Positions 32,429-44,200 of a DNA stretch of 64,000 bases are shown one piece after another (position 1 is the stretch's first letter; the number at the start of each line of letters is the position of its first letter). Source of the stretch: Bolinopsis microptera (lineage: Eukaryota > Ctenophora > Tentaculata > Lobata > Bolinopsidae); assembly GCF_026151205.1 (NCBI RefSeq), contig NC_087074.1:3720001-3784000 (forward strand), written 5' to 3'. A program made the translations under genes and the position numbers. The notes below the pieces were generated by a model. The model was not told the origin of the DNA and did no database searches. It saw nothing but the letters and a program-made list of their open reading frames with translations.

Positions 32429-35040
32429 TGGGGTGATGTAGACGTGTTCGTGCCCACTAAAACTAGTTGCTTTGGGAGGAGAGTTGTAGAGGAGGAGCAT
32501 TACATACTGTCAGGTGGGTCACTTTCACTTTCACTTTCACTTTCAGTAAATATAACCTGAAATTAAATATAAAGTTGTAATATAAATAAAAATATGTTTC
32601 GCTGGTGAAACGTACATTGACGAACCATGTTATTACAATGTGTTGCCAATATTAAAAAAACACGTGACGGCATCCGTACTAAAACGTTCTATGTTTATTA
32701 GATCTACATTCTACAAGACCTGCTTATTTCAGGAGTAGGAGGAAGTGTAGGTACCGGTACTCTGGTTGGTATTATGGGTGAGAGCGGCAGTGGCAAAACT
32801 ACACTGCTGCAAACTATTTCCAAACAACTTCCATCTTCTCTTACAGCGCTTGGTACGACAATTGCTTACAATTACTTTCGGGTATAAAATTAACAAAATT
32901 ATGGGGTATTATTTCCGACAAATCCGACGAATTTAAGAGAGTTTACTTATATTACCTGCAGGGTCGATAACGTTAAACAAAGTAGAAGTAGGTCCCCGTC
33001 TCCCGCCTTCCTGTACCTTTGTACCCCAGTTTGATGAGTTTCCTCCTTGTTTGACCGTCACCGAGCATCTTCACTTCCAAGCCACCCTCAGACTTGGACC
33101 TAGTTACTCTCAGATTGCTAAAGCAGGAAAGGTAGCGTTACTTACAATTAGTAAACTGAAGTTATGATTATACATCCGGACGATAATAAATCATCAAATT
33201 TTGGTCGTTCAAAAGAGCTTGCATCCATTGTTGGAAATACTAGACTCAAATTAGATAATTATCAACTATGACAGTTCACACCACATAGGTGCTGAAAATT
33301 TTAGACGAACTGAACCTGACGAAAGTGAGGTACTCTAGGATAGGATCGAGTAAAGAAGAAAGGGGTATAAGTGGGGGTGAACTGAAGAGACTCTCTGTTG
33401 CACAGGAGCTACTTGTTGACCCTTCTCTTATTATCTTAGACGAACCTACTTCAGGTTACTAAATATACACGATTGCAATTCGCTTACCTCATATCTATTA
33501 TCTATTCACTATTTTGGAATCAAAATCTCTGGTAACACTTTTTGCAGGATTGAAATGCCTATTTGCCAAATCCACCAAATTTAATCGACCATAAAATCCA
33601 AATATTATGCCTCTCAGGTTTGGATACATTCATGTCAGAACAACTGGTGAACAGTCTAAAACACTTGACTCTCAAAGGACGGTCCGTGCTGTGTACAATC
33701 CACCAACCATCCGCTGAAACATTCGCTCTGTTCGACAAAGTTCTACTGATGAAGTTAGGTCACGTAGTGTTTGAGGGACTGCCTGGTGACATCATGGAGT
33801 TGCTCCAGAGCGCCGGTGCAGCTGCTCCGACTGATAAGAACATCAACCCTGCTGATTATTTACTGTACTCACTGTGTACTGAGTCAGATGTGGTGATCAG
33901 TGCTTTACAAAGGTATGTACGGAGCAGTAAACAGATAAATGGATATCACGTGTTGGGCGTATTGCAAATTTTGTATCCTGCAGCCAGAAAGAAATTTTAC
34001 AAAAGCAAGTCCACTATTATGACTTGATGATCACAAATAACTAAAAATAAATAATCGTCTCACTTACTACTACTATACAATTGAAATTTGATCATCTCTC
34101 TCATTATCTAAGGTCGAGTTTGGTGGACTCGCTGAGTCAAACAGCAGTTCCAGTCTCTGGAGTAGAGTACGTGATGATGTCAAAAAGTCGAGCTAGTGCA
34201 CGACAGTACTCAGTATGGCAGGAGATCTTCGTCCTCAGCAAAAGAGATGGGATTACTTATCTGAGGAACAGAGGACAGCTCGTCAGTAAAGGGGTTGAAC
34301 TGGTGGTGGTACCCGTACTGCTGGGTCTGCTATACTGGAAGCTAGATAGCACCTTCCAATATGTCCAGTCCAAACTGGGGCTCATGTTTCTCGTGCTCTT
34401 CTACTGGAACTACTCTTGCTATATTTCAGTTATGCCAGTTGAACTATTCGACAGAGTTTCTTACAAACGTGAGATCAGATCCTCAATGTACAGTGCAACA
34501 TCCTGGATGATTTCCAAATCACTTGTCCGTATACCATTCGAAACACTGTTCACAATTATCTTCGTCACCGCAATATATTGGATGGCTGGACTAGATTCAA
34601 GACCTCATAACTTCGCGGTCACTCTAATAGCTGCCTGGCTGAGCGCAGAAAGTGCGGTTTCGTTCGGATACCTCACCTCTGTCATATCACCATCCTTCAA
34701 GGTGGCAATGGCTCTTCACATCCCCATAATTCTTCCTTTATTCATCACTGCAGGCCTCTTTATAAACGCAGCAACTGTACCCTGGTACTTGGTGTGGTGT
34801 CAGTGGTTATCCTTCTACTACTACTCCTTTGAGATGATGTGTTCTAGCCAGTTTACCAGCTCAGTTCCCTTCCCAGGATGTGAAACGGGAACATGTCCCC
34901 TAAACACTGGTGAGGAGGTTTTGTCTTCTCTTGCTTTTAGTCCGGATAACATTTGGAAACTGGATCTGCCCATGTTGCTGTTCCTTATTTTGTTTTATAG
35001 GACGCTTGCATTGATTGGAATTTATAGACGAGCAAAATGA
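32415..35040 (+). CDS. ABCG (White) subfamily half-transporter, N-terminal exon missing
   Basis: An ATP-driven membrane half-transporter that would work as a dimer; the substrate cannot be told. Exons, all phase-consistent: 32429-32513 (or from 32415), 32733-32852, 32962-33131, 33289-33454, 33618-33912 and 34113-35040. They total exactly 588 codons including the stop. Motifs in order: Walker A GESGSGKT, Q-loop region FVPQFDEF, signature ISGGELKRLS, Walker B LIILDEPTSGLD with the codon for G split across an intron, and H-loop IHQPS. The ABC2-type membrane domain (34250-35040) shows about six hydrophobic segments. The nucleotide-binding domain precedes the membrane domain, as in all ABCG proteins. 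No start ATG is in frame before the first exon, so an upstream exon is required. The subfamily member is not resolved. Confidence 0.92.
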
Positions 35041-37256
35041 CAATAGCCTTGAAGATGAACTATAACACAAACATAATAAGGGCTTACCTGTACGTCATGT
35101 AACGTAATTAAGATTTCAGTTTAATTGATATTTTTATTTCGTCGGCAGTCTAGTATATACAATGTACAAACGCAGCAAATATTTGAAGCAAAACTTTATT
35201 GACTGTTGACGATGTCAACCCATCGAGATCGTAATTGCTCTGCGAAGCAGAGCAACGATCGACGATGCAAAGCAAGAATGCTAGTTCGCGCGGCGCGTCG
35301 AAGTCCTCCAAAAGCAAAACCTAAACTGAATTAAATAAAAACGGAACGCGACGTATCACTATCATTTCATTTGATATTTATACTTTTGGAATAATGAGAA
35401 TTAAACCATAAAATACGATTACAATTAATAAATAATGCATGTTAAGTGTCGCCCACGATCGAGCAATAAAGTTAAACATGATTTTAAAAAACTTATAGAT
35501 TGTAGTAAGAAGGTATTTTATTGACAAATGACGCGCAATGGATGTCAACCCATCGAGACCGTTGCTCTGCGATTGCAAAAATGATTATAGTTCGCGCGCG
35601 GCAATAGTTCGCGTCTGAATGGCAAACAGTCATAAGTTTTAGTTTGATTCACGATGTCAATCCTTCGCAGCTCGGCGAGGCCCAGTGGTGCCCATGTGGT
35701 TGCGAGAAGAATTATTTGATGCGCGGCGCGGCCCAGTAGTGCATCGCGCTACAAGTTTTATAGTAGAGGCTCTTACGGGCAAAAAGACGTGTTTTCTGCT
35801 ACGAGTTTAGAGACCTAACCGCTAATTGGACACAATAGTATGATGTCTAAGGATCGATAATATGTTAAGAAGTATAAATTTGGACTTATTAGTCACGTGC
35901 TATACCAATGCGCGTTTTAAACTTTGACAGTCTATTACTCTAAGGCAAATAGAGTAATTATATTCATATTTTGTCAGCAATAAGATCACATTATATTTTA
36001 CCTGAGGACCCCAGGCTATTATGTTCATTAACATAGCCTGATGATACTGAACCCTCTAGAACGCGCAAGGCTTTTTAATAAGCGCGTTTTTGCGCGTGGA
36101 ATGCTCAGCGCGCAAAATATGTGTTTTATAATGATTATATCATCTTGGTAGACCGTTTAGACGTTCATGAAGGCGTTTTGTGACAACTTTTATTTGTGTT
36201 CTTCAGTCATAAGTCATGTAAATTACGGCTCACTTCATACAAATAATGGCAAACTCGATTATATTGTGTTACGTGTTTGGTACAGGGTATTTACTTGCTG
36301 CAAGCAAAGAATAAAAGCACAAGAATGATGATGTTTACAGTTTAATGTTCACCCTCCGATTTTCCGCACCAAGGCAGAACAATCTGCACGAGAAGTTAAC
36401 AATATGGTGATATTGTTAAAACTACTGCCGAGCACTCCACAGCAAAAAAAACGCGGTCAATGCCATGTCAAATGTTATTCCACCATATCTAACAATTTTG
36501 TTTATGAACACACGAGCCTGAGGTCGGGAAAAGGTTCTAGACCTAGGACAAAAGTGATGTAAAATTTCTTCTTTTAAATCAATTAATTAAATACCGGAAA
36601 AAGAACATAAAATGGGTCATTAATGAACTGATGACCAATAGATTAATTAGCGTCCTATGACCAATACCAAATACATAAATCACTCATCATGACTCCTTTA
36701 TATTGATCTGGGAGCCAGGGGCTTTGTGCCCATAAAAAACAGTCGTTAAATGACTTTAGTTAATTCTAATAATATTTAATTGCAAATTGATGTGTATAAA
36801 ACGGGGTCCCAAGATTATCATACCCTATCATAACTCAGGAGTCATGCTACGAATTTACGTATAAATATAATACAAAGGACATAAACTGAACAACTGTTAT
36901 TCGGTTATTTACTGGGTGAGAATAAGGTCTGCACTAAACTCTGTATACTTAACCTACTCCACGTAGCCCGGAGTTACTTTTAAGAAGCTCGAGATTATGT
37001 TTAAATATTAACCCGTACGTAATAAGACCAACTTGATGACTAACTTCCTTATTTGGTCAGCCACCTGATCAAAACAGTTTTTGCCATTATCTCGACATTG
37101 CAACTTTAGATGCACTGCAGATAAAAATCACGGACTAAAAATCAAAAGCTAAATCAACCAGCGTTTTTAACTATTAAATAACAAACTTTTTCCACGAAAA
37201 TTCAGTCAGAATGATCAAGTCATAATATTGTCATAAGTGAGAAACCACGTTTTCGT
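35041..37256. other. Intergenic DNA with short hairpins, no gene seen
   Basis: A perfect hairpin (9 bp stem TTGCTCTGC, loop GAA) lies at 35235-35255. The surrounding motif (GATGTCAACCCATCGAGA.CG, then GTTCGCGCG) recurs at about 35213 and 35540 and partly at 35653, showing a dispersed repeat family. Another imperfect hairpin (AGGCTA and AACATAGCCT) lies at about 36012-36040. No coding evidence. Confidence 0.6.
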
Positions 37257-37330
37257 CGAGCAGTGGGATAGAATGTTTCCATCGAGCAGTGGGATAGAGT
37301 GTTTCCATCTAGCAGTGGGATAGAGTGTTC
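37257..37330. repeat. 26-bp direct repeat, nearly three copies
   Basis: CGAGCAGTGGGATAGA(A/G)TGTTTC starts at 37257, 37283 and 37309. An open stretch after it (to about 37516, ending before a GTACGT donor-like site) is not recognisable as a gene. Confidence 0.85.
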
Positions 37331-39400
37331 ACTCCTCTACTCCAACTCTGTCTTCCTGCAACCTACACGGCTTCCTTGTGGAACATCACCATCGCTCAGT
37401 ATCTCCTAGTGATGATCCTGAGTCTGACCCGGACTGCCTTCCTCACCATGCCTTCAAGAAAGAAGAACAAACGATCTGTCCTGCTCTCTATAGTCCGTCC
37501 TACTGTGGTTATACAGGTACGTTGGTACTCTCATTTTTCCGTGTAGTCACTTCAATTTGTTTTTTTTATACACTCGTAGATGCGACCTGTAGATGCGACT
37601 TCATAAAACTCAAAGCTCACTTATAATATACACCGCAACATTTCAAGAGTTTTGATTTTCATTTCATTTTAAATTCAATAATATGGCAATTGGTGCCAAT
37701 GGCATTCTGCTCGTCGAAGCATTTTCGCGAAAATGTTTTCAGTTTAATACTAATTTAGGTGTTTTTTAGAACTTTAAGATTATTATGGAACTTTTGAGCT
37801 TGGTACTGGTAACAATTATCTTAGATAATAAGAGGAGTACTCTGAGACAGTCTTGTCAAGATATTTCCTGCTTTTTATTGGCTTAAGTTTGCATTTATGA
37901 TATATTTTTCCAAGTTAAAAATAAAAAAAAATGCAATTGGTTAGTATTGTAGCCGAAACAAACAATGGAGCTTTAAACACGACGAGAATTTAATGACTTT
38001 AGCAAAACTGTTCACTTTGAACTACTGACTAAAAGGTTTTTACGTCAAGAAGCATATAGAACCACCCTTTTCATACAGCAAATGGTGAAGCAATACTGTT
38101 GTTATAAGTTAATATATGTAATGTTTACTAATACTGTACCAAAAATATTTAAAATATGCACTCAACCTCGAGCATCTATCAATCTCAACACCAAATGAGG
38201 CTTTTTTTCTTCATTTCTTCTTCCTACGAAACACGATTCGGCAAGTTTTCATCAGAATTTAAAATCTGTCAAGATCATAAAATCGATACAGCTCTCTAAA
38301 AAATAAGTGATCGTATCGATCAAAATTCAATTAAGCCAATGATATTAAGCCAATATGTAATAGAAAATATCCCCCAGATGGTGCAAGCTGCAATTCCCAA
38401 CAAGGGCACACGGGTTTACTCCCTAACGAGGTGACCACGTGAGATGCAGGGGTACTATTCGACGTGACACCCCAGCCTGACCATCTCTCCCCTCTCCACG
38501 TGCTTCCTGGGTGATCCCTATACTCCAGCCCCATCTTCCCCGTCATGATCTCCGGCATCATCACCACACGGGCCATGTCATGACGGTCAAATCCCCTGCC
38601 AGCACTCACCTCTCGCAATAACACCGTCCGGGGGAAACACAAGAGGAAAAAGCCACGCACCATCATCGCTATCACCGTGGTGTATCGTGGTTGCATTATC
38701 TGCCAGCCAAGCCTCACAGCTATTGTCATGCTGTGATGAAAACCTCATGAACTGGGACAGGTTTTTTAAACTTCTTCAGCAAACTTCCAGGAGGTTCAAT
38801 GCGTGCCCTCAACGCCCTGTCTCACCCATCATTTAACTTAACACGATGAATCAGATGAAACTGGTTTCCTCATCGTGGCATTTCGGACCGCCAAAAATCA
38901 CATCTCCGCCTACGTCAGCTCGGCCCTTCATGAGAACATCACATCCGAATTAAGATTCCTCAGTTCTAAGGACTCAGCTGGATAACGAGGAGCAAATCAA
39001 ATGCAGGGGTGACCCAAGGAAATCTTTTCCTTGAACTATGAAAATTTCATAATTTTTCGTGCCGTGCCCCACATTGAGGGGTGGATAAATTAGTAGCAAA
39101 CAGAATTCGCTTTCTGGAGTAAGCGACAGGACTAATACTAAATCGTGGTAAACTTTAGAGAATTCTGCTTATACGATTGCCAATAGTAATTGGTTATGAT
39201 GTAGAACAATTGATACGAGACAAGGTATATTCAAAACCTGTGCATAACGTTTGGAAACTCTGGAACCTAGGATCAGTACGCACCATAGTGACCCTATTGT
39301 CTGTTTTGTATTGTGTAAATTTTCCGTCCGTTTATAAAGTGTATCAATAATCAATATCTGTGGTATGTATAACGGAGTGTTTATTAATCAAAAGCTCGCG
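37331..39400. other. No gene recognised; GC-richer block at 38380-38900
   Basis: A 132-codon minus-strand frame (38729-38331) and broken plus-strand frames cover a block that is less AT-rich than its surroundings. Neither strand gives a recognisable domain. A decayed retroelement upstream of the LINE tail at 39540 is a possibility, offered only as inference. Confidence 0.4.
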
Positions 39401-39539
39401 ATTTGGTAAAAATTGGCACAGCAAGACTAGATGTTTCAACCTTCGGTTAGACCACATGGGCGGCCCTGTAGTCAACCCTGGTCCCTCGAGAAAACCACTT
39501 ACAAGCGAGATGAATAAATTAGATAATATTTGTTAAGGA

Positions 39540-39830
39540 ATGGTTACCCCAAGACACGGGGATGTAGCTGTCATACCCTCATTGTCAAAGTCAAGTTCCT
39601 TACGCAACCAGTCACTGTACGACAGGCCTTTTGCAGTTCAAGGACCGAAGCTGTGGAACAAAGTGCCTCACACAGTAAAGGCTGATTCATCCTTTGACAT
39701 GTTTAAGTGTAGTTTGTCGAACTTTCTTGCTTTGATACCGGACAACCCTCCGGTCGCCGGCTACAGCTGCAGTTGGTCAAACTCACTGGTCGACTACTCG
39801 CCATCTAGGTGGTCAGATATCTGATGACCC
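39540..39830 (+). pseudogene. Non-LTR retrotransposon (LINE) reverse-transcriptase C-terminal fragment
   Basis: The frame reads SLYDRPFAVQGPKLWNKVPH, then TVKADSSFDMFKCSLSNFL. The F.V.GP.LWN.(L/V)P motif followed by a SF..FK..L..FL helix is the standard C-terminal end of jockey/CR1-type ORF2 proteins. The catalytic domain is not intact upstream, so this is a 5'-truncated or decayed copy. Its 3' side leads into the telomere-like repeats at 40181. Confidence 0.75.
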
Positions 39831-39964
39831 TTCCGGCTCCACGGATGAACTCAACGAAGTAACGAAGTAAGTACCAGGCTACTCAAAGCTCATACCACGG
39901 GGGGATCATGTTAGTACTGGACGTGACGTTCATTGGGTGGGTCATTTTTTCTCCCAAAAACACA

Positions 39965-40036
39965 GTTAGTACATGGTACTAACTGGTGGGTCTACTGCCC
40001 ATTTTCCAGAAAAACAGTTAGTACATGGTACTAAAG
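39965..40036. repeat. Two copies of a short perfect palindrome
   Basis: GTTAGTACATGGTACTAA occurs twice, at about 39964-39982 and 40016-40034. GTTAGTAC and GTACTAAC are inverted around ATG. It lies between the LINE fragment and the G-rich arrays, possibly in the LINE 3' UTR. Confidence 0.7.
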
Positions 40037-40180
40037 GGGGTGTCTAACCCCAAAAAAACAATTTTTACCTCAAATTTCAATTTTGGGAATGGGTTTTGAG
40101 GTTTTTTTTTGGTTTTTTTTTTATTTTTAAAATTTTGTAAAGTCTTCCTTTAAAGTTTAAATGAGCTCTTTAAAAAAAAA

Positions 40181-40477
40181 GCAATTTCTGGGTCAGGGTC
40201 AGGGTCAGGGTCAGGGTCCTGGGTCAGGGGTCAGGGTCAGGGTCAGGGTCAGGGTCAGGGTCCTGGGTCAGGGTCAGGGTCCTGGGTCAGGGTCCTGGTC
40301 AGGGTCAGGGTCAGGGTCAGGGTCAGGGTCAGAGTCAGGGTCAGGGTCAGGGTCAGGGTCAGGGTCAGGGTCAGGGTCAGGGTCAGGGTCAGGGTCAGGG
40401 TCAGGGTCAGGGTCAGGGTCAGGGTCAGGGTCAGGGTCAGGGTCAGGGTCAGGGCCGGGTCAGGGTCAGGGTCAGGG
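40181..40477. repeat. GGGTCA hexamer array (variant telomere-like repeat)
   Basis: About 48 units of GGGTCA on the plus strand, with a few CCTGGGTCA and one GGGCCGGGTCA variant. Variants are concentrated in the left part and the array becomes regular rightwards. It differs from TTAGGG by one base and passes directly into TTAGGG repeats. The Gly-Ser frame across it is a product of the repeat. Confidence 0.96.
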
Positions 40478-40570
40478 TTAGGGTTAGGGTTAGGGTTAGG
40501 GTTAGGGTTAGGGTTAGGGTTAGGGTTAGGGTTAGGGTTAGGGTTAGGGTTAGGGTTAGGGTTAGGGTTA
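40478..40570 (+). repeat. Canonical TTAGGG telomere repeat, 15 perfect units
   Basis: Ninety bases of perfect TTAGGG plus TTA, G-rich strand on plus. In a real telomere the G-rich strand points 5' to 3' towards the chromosome end, so this would face right. It ends abruptly at aaattgtatt. TTAGGG is the usual animal telomere repeat. Confidence 0.95.
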
Positions 40571-40587
40571 AAATTGTATTAAATTAT

Positions 40588-40735
40588 ATTGTCGGGGGGT
40601 CAATTGTCGGGGGGCCAATTGTCGGGGGGTCAATTTTCGGGGGGTCAATTGTCGGGGAGTCAATTGTCGGGGGTCAATTGTCGGGGGACAGGGGGTCAAT
40701 TGTCGGGGGTCAATTGTCGGGGGTCAATTGTCGCA
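40588..40735. repeat. G-rich ~15-bp minisatellite
   Basis: Nine to ten units of TTGTCGGGGGGTCAA with G-run length changes (GGGGG to GGGGGG) and one GGACAGGGGGTC insertion. It follows the TTAGGG array after 18 bases of AT-rich DNA. Runs of five to six G make it a candidate G-quadruplex former. Confidence 0.92.
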
Positions 40736-41250
40736 CACCCATCAGGTTATAGTAAGTAGTTAAGAAGGTGCTTGGCCGGAAATTTCATTAATTTTCAGGA
40801 AAAATTCTCGAGGGCTAGGTCCCGAAAAATATTTTCGGCTCATAATGATCAGGGTAGCATGAATGAACTTTTTTAAATGCCATTGCCCCCCCCCCTGCCT
40901 CACCGTCAGGAGAGAAATTAACATGGTAGGAATTTTAAATTTTTGTAAATGTAAAGAGTAGTTATGAAGGTCAAATTTAGGGTAAATAAATATTGCCAAG
41001 TGAGCTGATATAGTGAAAAATCCGTTCAATAATTTCGGTGAATTATACGAATTACACAATCTTCATTAACTGAAAAGCTGTAAAATAGACGTATAAATTG
41101 TAAACTAATTATTTTAAAGAATTGAAATAATGGCTTGGTGTGTTTAAACAAGTACCGTTCTCTTTGGAAGTCTTTCCTGCAACAATTCTAATAAACTTCT
41201 TTTGTAATTTGAACGTAAATTGTAAATGTACACGAACCTAAAGCATCAAC

Positions 41251-44200
41251 CTTGTACTCCTTTATAATGACGGGTCGCGGTTCCTTCTTCACGTTTTGTT
41301 TCTTATTCTTCTTTTTTGTACGAGCCTGAGAGAATTGTTATCAGCTTGTTATCATGTTCTGGGTCGGCCTTTTGGGATAATATTGACCCCAATTTATGGT
41401 GTGTCTGAGAAAGGGGTTTTGTTGAACACCATCAAACGACAAACATACTGGAATCGAACTTTTTATTGAGGTGAGCCTTGAGGTAATGTGAAGCTACAGC
41501 CCTCTTGAATGGAATAGTAAAAGACGAAGGTTCGCTTCCAGGTTTATTTAATTTAGTGGAATAACCCAGCGTTGTGAATTATACTTAGTCTTTATCATAA
41601 CTCTTCTGTAATTTTAATAAAAATCTAATTATAAATACTGCTCTGCTTGGGTTTCTATACTATTATTTTTAAGAATTAGACGATCTCAGTTTATCTTATT
41701 AATTGAAACCAATTAATGATAACTGATTAAATTAATCGAATAAAAGTTGTCCAAAAAGTTACCAAGCCTGTTCACCAGCCCTTCACTCTATCAGCTCCAG
41801 AAATCAGTTCCGGAAGTGTTAATTGAGAGTTTAATTTAGGTATCCAATTTACGCCAATAATTAATCCGATTGATGGCCAATTACGATAATGAATTTTTTG
41901 CAGTATATAAACAGAGCTGCTGTCCATTTCTTCAGTCAAGGTTGAAGTTTCATGATCATGCTGATCATGATGACTTGGATTTGATGCGAGGGGGATTCTC
42001 CTCCACGGCTTATTCGCCCTCCGGGTCTTAACGTGACAATTGTACTAAGTTTTATTGCAAACTATGTTGATAAATCCCATAAGTCCCATATTTCATTCGA
42101 AATTTTGCATTTAAGGAAGGAAACTTTAGCAGTCCTCGACATACTATTGAAACTTTATAAGATTACTTTCTCTTGTTGACTTGTCATTCAGTTACCAGTC
42201 ATATCTGATAAGTATCATAACAATTTTGCTGATAAATAATATTCTCCAGTTTAGCTCAAGGAAAAGTTAGCAAAGATGCCAGGACTCGACGAGACCAACA
42301 ACGAAAGCTACAGATACCTGAGAAGTGTCGGAAACAACTGGCAGTACAATGTCGAGGACCTTCACCCCAAGATGTTGGAACGTCTGTACAAGAGGTTCGA
42401 CACTTTCGATCTCGACACTGACGGCAAGATGAGCATGGACGAGATTATGTACTGGCCCGACAGAATGAGACAGCTGGTCAACGCTTCTGACGAACAGATT
42501 GAGAAGATGAGAGCTGCCTGCGACACCTTCTTCTTCCACAAAGGAGTAAACCGAGACACCGGTCTCGCACGAGAGGACTGGGTTGAAGCTAACAGAGTCT
42601 TCGCTGAAGCCGAGAGAGAAAGGGAACGACGTGGAGAAGGATCTTTGATTGCCCTCCTCTCCAACTCTTACTACGATGTCCTGGATGATAGTGGTGATGG
42701 TACTGTCGATGTCGAAGAGCTCAAAACAATGATGAAAGCCTTTGATGTACCCCAGGAGGCTGCCTACACCTTCTTCGAGAAGGGTGATACTGACAAGACC
42801 GGAAAGCTGGAGCGACCTGAACTGGTCCATCTCTTCAGAAAGTTCTGGATGGAGCCATACGATCCCCAGTGGGATGGTGTCTACGCTTACAAATACTAGA
42901 TCGTATTCACTTGGAACTTGATGATATCTTACCTGGAATGGACTTGAATTCGTGATCTGTAAACGATCTTGGAAATTTCCTTTTTTTGTTTTCGATATTT
43001 TGTTTTCTAAAGTTTAAACTCACATCAAACTTACCTTGTATTTTAGTATTGAAATGTTTTGTAATTAATTATAATCATCACTTAACTTGGGTATGATAAT
43101 GAATGTTAGACTTATACTTTACTATCATCTCAAATGTTACATTTGAATTGAAAACAAAAATACGTTGTTTGATTGTCTTATCACTCTTAATCGACCAAGC
43201 AAGTCAAAGATAAAATAAAATTAACATAGTTGGTCCGTACCCTCGATTTTCGCCGTCCGTATGCAAGAGTACTTTTGAAACTTCTGACGTGAATTTGTCC
43301 ACTATTTTCACACGATTTAAACGAGTTTTTAAAAAGTTTAAAATGTTTAATTTATCATCAAGATAAAGTTAAAGATATTAAGCGGAATCAATGGACATCT
43401 CATTATCAGATTCACTGTCTTCAGCAGTAGTGTCTATGTGTTCTGTCTTGTCAACAATTTTAAAGCTTAACGTACCCTAAATTCAATTTTTCGTACCGTG
43501 AGTACCCTGCTGTTTTTACGTACCCTATAGTACGGACCAACTATGAAAATTAAGCTTAATCTTCCATTTCACTTTTAACATTAGTCGCAACTAAGAAGCA
43601 TTGGCTCCCCCCCCCCCCCTCCCAAGCATTTAACCTTCTCGCATATTCTGATATTAAAATTGTGTAAAATTAATTCACAATCTCTTTCCGTTTAATTTTA
43701 TTGAAAATTACAATTTCTTTTGACGAAATTAACAACCAAATGTTATTTAGCTAAAGTGACCAGGCCAACAAGATGCCAGGACTCGACGAGACCAACAACG
43801 AAAGCTACAAGTACTGAAGAAGCGTGGGTAACACCTGGCAGTACAATGTCGAGGACCTTCACCCCAAGATGTTGTCCCGACTCTACAAGAGGTTTGACAC
43901 TTTCGATCTGGACAGTGACGAGAGCTCGAGAGGATGGAGATGGACAAAGTCCTGTACTGGCCCGACAGAATGAGACAGCTGGTCAACGCTACTGATGAGC
44001 AGGTTGAGAAGATGAGACATGCATGCAAGAATTTCTTCTGGCATAAAGGAGTAGACCTAGAACACGGACTCGCACGAGAGGACTGGGTTGAGGCTAACAG
44101 AGTCTTCGCTGAAGCGGAGAGAGAAAGGGAACGACGTGGAGAAGGATCTTTGATTGCCCTCCTCTCCAACTCTTACTACGATGTCCTGGATGATGATGGT

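Noticed and set aside
38331-38729. 132-codon minus-strand frame as a gene
   Set aside because: No recognisable domain, no splice or promoter context, and it lies in a block that may be a decayed retroelement. Kept only as an unassigned block.
40161-40481. Gly-Ser repeat protein of 106 residues
   Set aside because: It is a translation of GGGTCA telomere-like repeats, with no gene context.
43747-44169. 140-codon minus-strand frame over the second photoprotein copy
   Set aside because: Antisense shadow of the photoprotein coding sequence. The same shadow appears over copy 1 (42362-42664).
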